A stretch of DNA of 64,000 nucleotides, from positions 26,359,592 through 26,423,591 of the forward strand of contig NC_135554.1 in assembly GCF_964340395.1 (NCBI RefSeq), written 5' to 3'. Positions 42,932 through 54,078 of this stretch are shown piece after piece; the stretch's first letter is position 1; every line of letters begins with the position of its first letter. The translations under genes were made by a program, and so were the position numbers. The stretch comes from Glandiceps talaboti. Taxonomy: Eukaryota; Hemichordata; Enteropneusta; Spengelidae. The notes below the pieces were generated by a model, which saw only the letters and a program-made list of their open reading frames with translations, did not search any database and was not told the origin of the DNA.

Positions 42932-45900
42932 GCATGTACATGTGTGTGTCTGTGTGCATGTGTGTGTATATGTGTGTGTGTGTATATATGTATGTATGTG
43001 TGTGTGTACAAAAGTATTCCAATCTAAGCTGCTTTTATTCATATATTATGCTTTTCATACTTTAACAGCTGAAAGTACAGAATGACATGGAAGCAAAGAG
43101 TATTGACACAATATTCACAGAGAGACAAGAGTAAGTATCCTGTTAAAACTTTCTTGGTTGATGAAGAGGAGGACTGAAAGTTTATTGAGTTTGTTCTAAT
43201 CTTACATTCTGGTCGTCCTGTGTAGAAAGTAGATCAACATTAATATTAAATAAATTTACATTTGAAAAGTAATAAGTTTTATGATTTTGAGTGTACTCAA
43301 CTGATATTATTGCATATTCAGAATTTATTAAAATGGCCATATGGAAGTAGGAAACCATAATAAAATTGTTTTTATAAATCCAAAATCCAAAATACATACC
43401 CAGTCCTCATCCACTGCATATGACCACTATGTATGCTATTGTAGTAAAATGAGTTAAACAACATTATGAAATCTGTTGCTAATTTTTTTCTTCAGATTTT
43501 TGACATCAGTTTTGTTGTAAAATAATGGCTTCCTGCATAAATAGAACAGCACACAGTTGTTAATCCTTGCTGTTATTAGCACAATATTAAACATTTTTCT
43601 TTGTTCTTCACCAATAAAGTCATTGAATTTGTTGTTCTGTAAGATACAATTCTTTTCATAATGAGCTTTCTAAAATTGATTGATTGACAGGAAGGAACAA
43701 CAGATCCAGCTGGTAGAAGTAGAAATTGACCAGTGTAAAAGAATGGCTGATAGTTTGGTGGAAGATATGGTAAGCAATAACTTTACAGGGAGAAACATTT
43801 CATGTTTGACTAGTTTAAAGAAAATTAGTGATAGTTTGTGGAATATAGAACAGCAATAACTATACAGAGACAAATATTTCACCTGTGACCAGTTTAAAGA
43901 GAATTGGTCATAGTTGGTGGGACTTAGGACGACAATGACTATACCTAATATCACAAGATAGAAATGAATATTTCATTGTGTACATAGATATATTTATATA
44001 TGAAGTCAGTAATAGAACATACATATAGTCAGCAGTACATACTCATTGGTAGTTATGCAATATGTACTTTGATAAAAAATACTTAGTAATTATGAATTCT
44101 ACAATATGTGGTTCTTGGAATGTGCACATCTAAGAGTTCATCTTCAAAATCAATAGAATGATATACATGTCTTGTATGCATAGATCATCCGCACCAAGAT
44201 CTATGATGTATGTCATGGTCATCTGAAGTATATACAGTTGATTGGCTTTTAGGAAGCATACAGAAAAATCTGAAATGAGATGATAAAGATGCAAGAATTG
44301 CATCACAGTTTGACAGTATAATATTCATGTATGACTAATTGTTGTATCAATTTTTTTATGTCAGAACCCAAACATGAAACAAAAGTACATGCAATTAAAG
44401 AGAAGTAATGAAGCTGTACAGCAGGATTTGGAAGTAAAACAACAACAATTAGATGCTTTGAATACCAAGAGAGATAACCTGGAAGATGTAAGTAATAAGT
44501 TGTGATACTAGAATTACAAGTTTTCTACCGTGTGTACATTTAACTTGGCTAATGTCACACATGATAGTGTTGGAATGTTCACTATAAATGTGTGTTATCG
44601 CAAAGAGGTTGCAAATTGGCACTGTTGGCAGTATAGACACTACTGGTTTATGTTGAGAATAAATCATAAAATTAATTTATTCTGATCACTCTTAACAAGT
44701 ATTCTAAACTCTTTACCATTGTTATTGAATACCAGGAGTTACAACATTCCCAAGTAAAACAGGAAGCTGTCAGATTGTATGAACAACTAAATGAACTTGA
44801 AGCCAAGAAGGCTGGAATTGTAGAAGAAGAACAACAGAAAGGTTCTCCTGCAGAAGAAAGAGAAAGACTTCTAAAACAAGTCAAGGAAGACAACCAGGAG
44901 ATTGCCAGCATGGAAAGACAGTAAGATATTTGACATTATTTGTGAAATATTGATAGTCAAAGGTGATATATAATGTAAAGACAGTAAGATATGACATTAT
45001 TTGTGAAATATTGATAGTCAAAGGTGATATATAATGTAAAATGTAACCCTTGCACTACATGAGAACTCAGTCAGCACTCTCTATCTTACAACTTACAAGG
45101 CAGCCCATAAGTATACACAACTTACAAGGCAGCCCTAAAGTTTACATAACTTACAAGTCAGCCCTAAGTGTACAAAGTAACCCTAACGGTATGTCAACAT
45201 AGATATGTAGTAGGAATTGTACACATAATGTAGAAGTTATTTTAGTTATTAAGTGTGTAAAGTAAAAGCTTGCAGTGACTTACAGCATACACAGAGATGT
45301 TTGAATGTACAGTAATAATAATGATTCAACCTCTTAACATCTTACAGAACGCAGGAATTAAAAGATCATATCAATACAATACGAGATGAACTTCATCAAC
45401 TAGATATGGACTTAGAGGAGCATCAAGGTTTGTCAAAATCCTTTTATATACATTGTATGTTGTTATTATTAATACATTTTATATCATATTTTGTAATTTT
45501 CAAATTGTTTCATTGCTAGCATGAAAAATTAACTTCTAGATCCAAGCTTCTAGTACTTTATGGACTACATTTATATGATAGACTTGTACTATGATGTCTT
45601 TTTTTGAATGAATGTCTTGAATGAATCTTTACCTATAAATAACAAAGAAACAAATCCTATATCCAATTTGCTTTGAACAAGTGTGTACATTTCAAAACAG
45701 TAGGTGAGAATCTAGAAATAGTCATCTGTAAAGTAATCGTGTCTAGCCAGTATGTAATACAGTATATGGAATACTTTTGGAGACTTTTGGAGAAGGAAGT
45801 GTTTGTGTTTTGTTTTCTTAAAATGACTACTGGATGGAATATCATGTATTTTGTTGGGCAAACTATTCCAAAGTTTCGTACCAACAAACTTAATTGAAGA

Positions 45901-48900
45901 CTGACCATAACTATTTCTATACTTTGGTGTGAATGATAAATTCATGCTAGTCATTTTTCGTCTGGTTTCATGGCTGTGACTAACATACTGTAAGAGAAAT
46001 AATTACTGAAGTGTGATTGGAGCACATTACGGAGTGAATTATGAACAATATGCCTACTTGAATGTTTAAAAATATCAAGATTGATCTAGTGTTTTATTAA
46101 CGGTATATATTTGTAACGTATACCTTAAGTCTTAATCAAATTTTTAACTGCATTTGCAGCAATACAATCAACTTGCTAATCTCCAACCACAGTATTCTAG
46201 TCTTACTTCAACTTATAGCTATACACTTGTGATATGTTATTTTCAACTACAGTATTGAACTCTCAGTTTATATACAGTTCTGTCATACATCTTTAACTCT
46301 CAGTTTATATACAGTTCTGTCATATATCTTTAACTCTCAGTTTATATACAGTTCTGTCATATATCTTTAACTCTTAGTTTATATACAGTTCTGTCATATA
46401 TCTTTAACTCTCAGTTTATATACAGTTCTGTCATATATCTTTAACTCTTAGTTTATATACAGTTCTGTCATATATCTTTAACTCTCAGTTTATATACAGT
46501 TCTGTCGTATATCTTTAACTCTTAGTTTATATACAGTTCTGTCGTATATCTTTAACTCTCAGTTTATATACAGTTCTGTCATATATCTTTAACTCTCAGT
46601 TTATATACAGTTCTGTCATATATCTTTAACTCTCAGTTTATATACAGTTCTGTCATATATCTTTAACTCTCAGTTTATATACAGTTCTGTCATATATCTT
46701 TAACTCTTAGTTTATATACAGTTCTGTCATACATCTTTAACTCTCAGTTTATATATAGTTCTGTCATATATCTTTAACTCTTAGTTTATATACAGTTCTG
46801 TCATACATCTTTAACTCTCAGTTTATATACAGTTCTGTCATACATCTTTAACTCTCAGTTTATATACAGTTCTGTCATACATCTTTAACTCTCAGTTTAT
46901 ATATAGTTCTGTCGTATATCTTTAACTCTCAGTTTATATACAGTTCTGTCATATATCTTTAACTCTTAGTTTATATACAGTTCTGTCATATATCTTTAAC
47001 TCTCAGTTTATATACAGTTCTGTCATATATCTTTAACTCTCAGTTTATATACAGTTCTGTCGTATATCTTTAACTCTCAGTTTATATACAGTTCTGTCAT
47101 ATATCTTTAACTCTAAGTTTATATACAGTTCTGTCATATATCTTTAACTCTTTAGTTTATATACAGTTCTGTCATATATCTTTAACTCTCAGTTTATATA
47201 CAGTTCTGTCGTATATCTTTAACTCTCAGTTTATATACAGTTCTGTCATATATCTTTAACTCTCAGTTTATATACAGTTCTGTCATACATCTTTAACTCT
47301 CAGTTTATATACAGTTCTGTCATATATCTTTAACTCTCAGTTTATATACAGTTCTGTCATATATCTTTAACTCTTAGTTTATATACAGTTCTGTCATATA
47401 TCTTTAACTCTCAGTTTATATACAGTTCTGTCATATATCTTTAACTCTTAGTTTATATACAGTTCTGTCATATATCTTTAACTCTTAGTTTATATACAGT
47501 TCTGTCATATATCTTTAACTCTCAGTTTATATACAGTTCTGTCATATATCTTTAACTCTTAGTTTATATACAGTTCTGTCATATATCTTTAACTCTTAGT
47601 TTATATACAGTTCTGTCATATATCTTTAACTCTCAGTTTATATACAGTTCTGTCGTATATCTTTAACTCTCAGTTTATATACAGTTCTGTCATATATCTT
47701 TAACTCTCAGTTTATATACAGTTCTGTCATATATCTTTAACTCTTAGTTTATATACAGTTCTGTCATATATCTTTAACTCTCAGTTTATATACAGTTCTG
47801 TCATATATCTTTAACTCTCAGTTTATATACAGTTCTGTCATATATCTTTAACTCTCAGTTTATATACAGTTCTGTCATACATCTTTAACTCTCAGTTTAT
47901 ATACAGTTCTGTCATACATCTTTAACTCTCAGTTTATATACAGTTCTGTCATATATCTTTAACTCTCAGTTTATATACAGTTCTGTCATATATCTTTAAC
48001 TCTCAGTTTATATACAGTTCTGTCATATATCTTTAACTCTTAGTTTATATACAGTTCTGTCATATATCTTTAACTCTTAGTTTATATACAGTTCTGTCAT
48101 ATATCTTTAACTCTCAGTTTATATACAGTTCTGTCGTATATCTTTAACTCTTAGTTTATATACAGTTCTGTCATATATCTTTAACTCTTAGTTTATATAT
48201 AGTTCTGTCATATATCTTTAACTCTTAGTTTATATATAGTTCTGTCATATATCTTTAACTCTCAGTTTATATACAGTTCTGTCATATATCTTTAACTCTC
48301 AGTTTATATACAGTTCTGTCATATATCTTTCTTTACTCCAGGTGAAAGAAATGTCAAATATAAAGAATTAAAGAAGAGAGAGGAAACTATGAATGGTTAG
48401 TATTATCTTAATTAAATTTTGATATAAGTTGAGTAACTGTATGATGAAATATGTAAATAATTAATGTTTATTAGGGTTACATAAAGGTTGTATGGCTTAC
48501 TTGTAATTTCCCCAAAGTGGGGGATTTGTAGCAGTTACAGTATCACCATTTCTGTAATCGATATGATTATTATTATTATTATTATTATATAATACCTTTA
48601 GTCAGAGTAAAACTCAATAAGGGTTACAAACAATGCATAGTGTTGAAGGGTTAGCTTGATTTCATTGAGGCCCTCATACATCAAATGATAACATGAATCA
48701 AATCGGAATGTGGGATGTACTTACATGTCATCCAAAGATGATTAATTCTCCCCCAAAAATAGGTTTGCTAAATTGTGTCATTTACTCACAATGATATTGA
48801 AATCAAATGAAAGAAAGAAAAGAATCACCTGTAGGACTTGAACCAATGTCACCTGAATACAAGCCAGAGTGCTCAGACCAGCTGAGCTAACATGTCAATC

Positions 48901-49835
48901 ACCTGTAGGACTTGAACCAACGTCCCCTGAATACAAGCCAGAGTGCTCAGACCAGCTGAGCTAACATGTCAATCACCTGTAGGACTTGAACCAAAGTCCC
49001 CTGAATACAAGCCAGAGTGCTCAGACCAGCTGGGCTAACATTTCAAATGGTAGCTTACATACACAATGATAGTTACTTGGTATTTGTTTAAATTTCAGAA
49101 TTTCTTGATAGTTTTGAAGAAACTAAATCTGCTGAAATGGTAAGTTGTCTATTGTTATGCATATACAAGGAAATTGAAGTTAATTTCATTGGTGTTTCAC
49201 CTATGGGACACTATGACACAATGATAGAGGTGTCACACACAGTTGGGATGTAGACACACAAAAGTAACGCATGTTGCTTATCAGTAGGAAAGTAAACAGT
49301 TGAATGTATTAAAATCATCAAGCCCATTTCCATTTTTGTAAAAATTGTGACTGTGATAATGATAGACTGAATTATTTCTCTGCACAGGAACGTAAAGTGG
49401 CCATTGAAGGAAATATAGTAGCACTGCTTGAACATTTGAGTAGGGTAAGTATATTTGAATGTTAAACTTCACTATTGTGGTTGTCTTTGGTTGACTATCT
49501 AAGCCATACATCACACATTATTATTATTCCTGAGGAAGGTCTTCTGGGTATGACCAAAACGTCAAATATTTTTTTATTTACCAAATTGAGCATAAAGAAT
49601 TGCATTGAACATTTGACTGATACAGAATACTTGTCAAGTAATAATGAAATGTAACAGCATGACCCAGCTGTATAACTGGGTACCTGGTATGATACTGGTT
49701 GCAATATGAATGATTTAATCCTATTGCGTTTACAAAGGCTGCAATGGACTGTATTATAAAGGGTGTTTTGCCACTATAGATCCTTGCCTGAGCTCTCACG
49801 AAAACAGGAGCCTTGTAAATACACTATTATTATTA

Positions 49836-49866
<31 letters not shown>

Positions 49867-50675
49867 CTTAACTAACTGAATGCTCTGACAAAAGATGTTC
49901 CAAAAATCAGAAATAAGATTACTTTACCTGTGTAATATTAGTCCGTTAGCCTACCAATTACTATTATAACAATATGTGATGTATGTAGTTCAGTTTTACT
50001 TTGTTTGTCTTACAGAACTTGTCAAGGTCCAAACACATGCCAACTCCACAAGAACTAGCTAGGATGCAGGAGGACCTCAGTTTCAAAGAAAATGAAATGC
50101 AGAAATCCCAAGCTACTGCCACTGGTTTGGCTTCTGGTAAGTTTTTTACTTTGTGAGGTGTACCTACTGCCACTGGTTTGGTTGTTTGTAAGTTCTTTAC
50201 ATAGTGAGGTGTACTTACTGCCATTGGTTTGGTTGCTTGTAAGTTCTTTGTGAGGTGTGGTACTGCCAAAAAGTATAAATTTGGCACAGCTTAGAATATC
50301 AGTCTTTTTTGTCTCTTCACAAAGTTTAAAGGAATGAATATACTTGATAGAACAGATCAAAAAAAGGGAGGAAAATATTTCATTCTGATTTTATGTAGCC
50401 TTATTTTTGAATTGCGGTCAAATAATGACAAATTACAAAGCCCCTTTTGAGATTAGTGTTTTCATTTTTCTCTGTCCCACAGAAAGTACAAGATTACAAA
50501 TGGATCTACAGAAGGTAGAACAATTGGAAACTAAAATCAATGCAGAATTAGATACTCTGAAAAGTAAAATAAAGCAAATGGATGACGAATTAGTTACATA
50601 CAATGATTTGGATGCCTTGAAGAAACAAGGAGATGACAAGAAAAGGGTAAGTGTTCATTTGTAAATAAATGTGTC

Positions 50676-50722
<47 letters not shown>

Positions 50723-51375
50723 GTGTGTGCGTGTGTGTGTGTCTGTGTGTGTCTGTGTCTGTGTCTGTGTCTGTCTGTGTTTGTGTGTGTGTGTCTGTCT
50801 ATGTCTGCGTATGTATGTATGTATGTATGTATGTATGTATGTATGTATGTATGTATGTATGTATGTATGTATGTATGTGTCTGTCTGTCTATCTGTGTCT
50901 CTGTCTGTCTATCTGTCTGTGTGTGTGTATGTGTATGTGTGTGTGTGTGTGGGGAGTGTGTGTGACAATGAATATATCACTAACACTGCAAGATCTGTGA
51001 AGGGAAATGATCGATTATGAAGATTTTAATATCCCGCTGAAGTCATGACTATGGCCAGACACAGACTAGAGAATAATCATGAGTTAGAAAACCATGGTCT
51101 TGGCGTCATCATATCCTGTTGTACAATAATATATTAGAGAAGATACATGTATGTAGCTTGAAGGGTTCTTATAAAAAAATTGATATTTTAAACTAAATAG
51201 ATGTTGGTTCCCTTGATTCAACAGATGACATGACATGGATGCTGCATTGAAAAGTGGAGTTAGTTCTGTTTACATTTATGTATCTTGGTGTTAAACAACA
51301 TTTTTTGTTTTTAATTGTAGAAACTTCACGAAGATAAAATTACACTGACCAAGAGGAGAGATACTTTCAAGAAAG
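38324..51375 (+). CDS. IFT74: Intraflagellar transport protein 74 (IFT74 orthologue), 3' end outside window
   Basis: IFT74 is a coiled-coil subunit of the IFT-B1 complex; it pairs with IFT81 and carries tubulin in cilia. Exons: 38324-38325 (coding part), 39160-39259, 39858-39918, 40464-40541, 40876-41023, 41807-41867, 42742-42801, 43069-43130, 43691-43769, 44365-44487, 44736-44920, 45348-45427, 48342-48395, 49099-49139, 49388-49444, 50016-50136, 50483-50646, 51321-51375. All phases agree, giving 510 residues; about 80 C-terminal residues are missing. The N-terminus is a basic R/P/G-rich tail ([19 protein letters not shown]), as in the tubulin-binding region of IFT74. Then come [87 protein letters not shown] and [18 protein letters not shown], all closely matching the human protein. 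I saw no exon for the LERKWQHHEQNNF region in the remaining 12.6 kb, so the last intron extends beyond the window. Confidence 0.95.
39424..39530. repeat. Short (TTATG)n and repeat-like tract in IFT74 intron
   Basis: Five TATGT units (about 39430-39452), then TTATTTATTAAAGTGTCATGTGTGGACTTACCC.., which resembles the end of a dispersed element. Its identity is unknown. Confidence 0.5.
40029..40063. repeat. (TA)n microsatellite
   Basis: A pure TA dinucleotide run of about 34 bases in the IFT74 intron between the exons ending at 39918 and starting at 40464. Confidence 0.95.
40704..40875 (+). repeat. 43-bp tandem array of an IFT74 acceptor plus exon start (4 copies)
   Basis: Four exact 43-bp units (starts 40704, 40747, 40790, 40833) read GACCATCTAGGCTAACCATT..TATTGCAG, and each ends in an AG acceptor. 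The true exon starts at 40876 with the near-identical GGCCATCTAGGCTTGTG. Use of any upstream acceptor would read GPSRLTI and then stop. Five acceptors therefore compete, and only the last gives a full protein. Confidence 0.95.
41102..41135. repeat. Perfect 16-bp-arm hairpin
   Basis: CACAGTCCCTCTGTCA, a CA spacer, then the exact complement TGACAGAGGGACTGTG. It lies in an IFT74 intron. No element or terminator function is evident. Confidence 0.85.
42000..42541 (+). repeat. About 118-bp tandem array containing degraded copies of an IFT74 exon
   Basis: Four units, each with an (ATT)n stretch, TTTATCTGGTACACAAGC, then TTTTACAGCTTGAAGTTATACTGAGCTTAGAACTACAGGGACATG...ACTATAATACTGCAAGTAC. The second part matches the IFT74 exon at 41807-41867 and its donor (CTACTGAGCTAAGGGAATTACAGGGACAG...ACTATAACACTGTAAGTAT). 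The copies have in-frame stops and a GC instead of a GT donor. A SINE-tail-like sequence (TTGAGCTCTGCTTGCAGAGATTAGGCACTCTATAA) precedes them at 42017-42052. Confidence 0.85.
42852..43008. repeat. (GT)n microsatellite in IFT74 intron
   Basis: A GT dinucleotide tract of about 80 bases, then GTGTGCAT/GTGTATAT-rich DNA up to 43008, between the exons at 42742-42801 and 43069-43130. Confidence 0.95.
43705..43950 (+). repeat. About 76-bp decayed duplications of an IFT74 exon end and donor
   Basis: The 3' part of the exon 43691-43769 plus its intron start (GAATGGCTGATAGTTTGGTGGAAGATATGGTAAGCAATAACTTTACAG) is followed by two diverged copies (GAAAATTAGTGATAGTTTGTGG.., GAGAATTGGTCATAGTTGGTGG..). The copies have lost the GT donor, so this is an older event. 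Confidence 0.75.
44915..45040 (+). repeat. About 60-bp duplication of an IFT74 exon end and donor
   Basis: The exon ending at 44920 (GAAAGACA|GTAAGATAT) and its intron start are repeated once as TAAAGACAGTAAGATATGACATTATTTGTG..., almost identical over the intron part. Confidence 0.85.
45655..45965 (-). mobile_element. Non-LTR retrotransposon 3' fragment (reverse transcriptase C-terminus)
   Basis: A minus-strand ORF contains [20 protein letters not shown] and a following FKK...HFLLQ stretch, typical of the C-terminal end of LINE polymerase proteins (pattern WNSLP..i....FK..L). It is truncated at both ends and lies in IFT74 intron 12. The family (RTE, CR1 or L2-like) is not resolved. Confidence 0.7.
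46240..48331 (+). repeat. 37-bp minisatellite (about 56 copies) abutting an IFT74 acceptor
   Basis: The unit is CTCTCAGTTTATATACAGTT followed by CTGTCATATATCTTTAA, with C/T and A/G variants. The last copy runs straight into CTTTACTCCAG, the acceptor of exon 48342-48395, so the array supplies the branch-point region and part of the pyrimidine tract. Each unit contains TTTATATACAG, an acceptor-like motif. Confidence 0.97.
48822..49043 (-). repeat. Tandem triplicate of a 74-bp tRNA-like sequence (tRNA-Thr-derived)
   Basis: On the minus strand each unit reads GTTAGCTCAGCTGGTCTGAGC (A box and D arm), an anticodon-like loop CTTGTAT, and GGTTCAAGTCC (B box). The D stem GCTC/GAGC is perfect and the anticodon-stem pairing works with wobble pairs, giving a TGT anticodon. 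The 5' and 3' ends do not form a 7-bp acceptor stem, so these are tRNA-derived (SINE head or pseudo-tRNA) rather than functional tRNA genes. Confidence 0.75.
49650..49870 (+). mobile_element. tRNA-derived SINE (copy A2), 5'-truncated
   Basis: It shares GACCCAGCTGTATAACTGGGTACCTGGTATGATACTGGTTGCAATATGAATG.TTTAATCCTAT with the SINE at 8980-9350, and ends in GCCTTGTAAATACACTATTATTATT. It is intronic in IFT74. Confidence 0.75.
50115..50275 (+). repeat. About 55-60 bp duplications of an IFT74 exon end and donor
   Basis: The exon ends CTACTGCCACTGGTTTGGCTTCTG|GTAAGTTTTTTACTTTGTGAGGTGTAC at 50136. Two following copies repeat it (CTACTGCCACTGGTTTGGTTGTTTGTAAGTTCTTTAC.., TACTGCCATTGGTTTGGTTGCTTGTAAGTTCTTTG..), with GTAAGT donors kept. 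A further partial copy ends near 50270. Confidence 0.9.
50673..50955. repeat. (GT)n, (CTGT)n and (GTAT)n compound microsatellite in IFT74 intron 17
   Basis: A GT tract, GTCT/CTGT variants, then about 15 TATG units (50811-50878) and mixed CTGT/GT. It starts about 25 bases from the donor at 50647. Confidence 0.95.
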
Positions 51376-51499
51376 GTAAGTGACAACTTTCTGTGAATAC
51401 TGCCCTCAAGTGGCCAATGAGGGAAGATGTTATGATGCTGTGATGATGATGTTGCCAACTAGAATTTGTTGTAATTGGTTTATTATGTAAATATGTATA

Positions 51500-51740
51500 T
51501 ATCTTAAATATGAAAAATATGAGACATTGAAAATATGGTTCAATACAAGTAGTACATATTTGTATGGCTTTATACAAGTAAGTATATTGATATGACATTG
51601 AAAATATGGTTCAATACAAGTAGTACATATTTGTATGGCATGATACAAGTAAGTATATCTATATGCCATTGAAAATATGGTTCAATACAAGTAGTACATA
51701 TTTGTATGGTTCAATACAAGTTGAATATATTTATTTCACA
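51500..51740 (+). repeat. About 72-bp tandem repeat
   Basis: Three to four copies of GACATTGAAAATATGGTTCA followed by ATACAAGTAGTACATATTTGTATGG, at the start of the last IFT74 intron seen. Each has ACAAGTAAGTAT, a donor-like sequence, but there is no clear similarity to the exon. Confidence 0.88.
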
Positions 51741-51964
51741 TTGAAAATATGGCACATTCAGTCATATTAATACTATAATGAGTACATAGGCATGAAAAAT
51801 GATGTAACAAGACAGAGAACTAAAACATAGAAGGAAAAAGAATTATTACAGTAAAAATTTAAAAACCAAACCGTAATTATAGATGATGCAGCTTATATTG
51901 GTGACCACACAACAGTGATTGCCAATAACAAAAATGAAAATTAGACATTTTGTTATTGTTTCAC

Positions 51965-52570
51965 ACAGGATATTTAAATTTAAAGTTTACTGAACTAAGG
52001 GGTTTAAAATCATGATATTTTGAAAGTTTACTGAACTAAGGGGTGTGAAATCATGATATTTGAAAGTTTACTGAGCTAAGGGGTGTGAAATCATGTATTT
52101 GAAAGTTTACTGAACTAAGGGGTGTGAAATCATGATATTTGAAAGTTTACTGAGCTAAGGGGTGTGAAATCATGATATTTGAAAGTTTACTGAGCTAAGG
52201 GGTTTAAAATGATATTGGAAGGTTTACTGAACTAAGGGGTTTAAAATGACATCGGAAAGTTTACTGAACTAAGGGGTTTAAAATCATGATATTTGAAAGT
52301 TTACTGAACTAAGGGGTGTGAAATGATATTTGAATGATATTGGAAGGTTTACTGAACTAAGGGGTGTAAAATGACATTGGAAAGTTTACTGAACTAAGGG
52401 GTTTAAAATGACATTGGAAAGTTTACTGAACTAAGGGGTTTTAAAATGACATTGAACAGTTTACTGAACTAAGGGGTTTAAAATCATGATATTTGAAAGT
52501 TGATGGAACTAAGGGGTGTAAAATCATGCTATTTGAAAGTTGATGGAACTAAGGGATGTAAAAATGATGT
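51965..52570 (+). repeat. About 40-bp minisatellite (about 14 copies)
   Basis: The unit is GAAAGTTTACTGAACTAAGG followed by GGTTTAAAATCATGATATTT, with GTGTGAAAT and GACATTGG variants. Confidence 0.93.
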
Positions 52571-52979
52571 TATTTATGATTTAGATCAAGTTACCGCAAT
52601 CCAATGTTAGGATTTATATTCCTCCCAGATTCCTACTTTTTTTAATGACTTTAAATTTATATGTGCCATCAACTGAAGTACATAAAATGGCTGGTTTAAA
52701 ATTCAGATAGTGTAGGAAGTATGAATGTGTGAATCAGATAAGGCTCTCATTAAAGCCTTTTTTCTGGCTATTATTCTGTGTGCATTCACAACAGACAACA
52801 GTTCCATCATTTCATCAAAGACATTCATTGTAAAAATTGTAAAGATTTATTACACAATAAATCTGATCATGTTTTTGTCCATACAATTTATAACCTTAGT
52901 AATATTCCCTCTAATTTACCAGTGTTTGATTGTAGTCAGTAGTGTTTTTGTTAGGCTGGTATTAAAGTAGGTAAAATGC

Positions 52980-54078
52980 ACCTGAGTTCTCTAATCATTT
53001 TATTGCGGTTTCCAACCCATATTTTGGTTTGAATGATAAATAGATAAATCTACCAGAGTTCCCCAGTCATTTTATTGTGGTTCCCAATCCACATTTTGGT
53101 TTGAATGATAAATAGGCAATTCTACCAGAGTTCCCCAGCCATTTTACTGGGGTCCCTATCCATATTTTGGTTTGAATGATAAATGGACAAATCTACCGAA
53201 GTTCCCCAGCCATTTTATTGTGGTTCCCTACCCATATTTTGGTTTGAATGATAAATAGACAAATCTACCAGAGTTCCCCAGCCATTTTACTGGGGTCCCT
53301 ATCCATATTTTGGTTTGAATGATAAATAGACAATTCTACCAGAGTTCCCTAATCATTTTATTGTGGTTCCCTACCCATATTTTGGTTTGAATGATAAATG
53401 GACAAATCTACCGAAGTTCCCCAGCCATTTGTTGGGGTCCCTATCCATATTTTGGTTTGAATGATAAATGGACAAATCTACCAAAGTTCCCCAGCCATTT
53501 GTTGGGGTCCCTATCCATATTTTGGTTTGAATGATAAATGGACAAATCTACCAAAGTTCCCCAGCCATTTGTTGGGGTCCCTATCCATATTTTGGTTTGA
53601 ATGATAAATAGACAAATCTACCGAAGTTCCCCAGCCATTTTACTGTGGTTCCCTATCCATATTTTGGTTTGAATGATAAATAGACAATTCTACCAGAGTT
53701 CCCTAATCATTTTATTGTGGTTCCCTATCCATATTTTGGTTTGAATGATAAATGGACAAATCTACCGAAGTTCCCCAGCCATTTTATTGCGGTTTCCAAC
53801 CCATATTTTGGTTTGAATGATAAATAGATAAATCTACCAAAGTTCCCCAGCCATTTTACTGGGGTCCCTATCCATATTTTGGTTTGAATGATAAATGGAC
53901 AAATCTACCAAAGTTCCCCAGCCATTTGTTGGGGTTCCTATCCATATTTTGGTTTGAATGATAAATGGACAAATCTACCGAAGTTCCCCAGCCATTTGTT
54001 GGGGTCCCTATCCATATTTTGGTTTGAATGATAAATAGACAAATCTACCGAAGTTCCCCAGCCATTTGTTGGGGTTCC
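52980..54078 (+). repeat. About 71-bp satellite (about 15 copies)
   Basis: The unit contains ACCGAAGTTCCCCAGCCATT, GGGGTCCCTATCCATATTTT and GGTTTGAATGATAAATAGAC. Length variants (ATTTTATTG against ATTTGTTGG) alternate in blocks, suggesting higher-order duplication. Confidence 0.95.

Noticed and set aside
46240-48331. CRISPR-like array
   Set aside because: Units are contiguous 37-bp repeats without unique spacers, in an animal gene intron; it is a minisatellite. The same applies to 13069-15606 and 59085-61140.
48822-49043. Functional tRNA-Thr genes
   Set aside because: Internal boxes and D arm are good, but the 5' and 3' ends cannot form an acceptor stem, so tRNA-derived repeats are the better call.
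49211-49799. Minus-strand ORFs within IFT74 introns
   Set aside because: They overlap confirmed IFT74 exons and SINE sequence on the other strand and show no domain.
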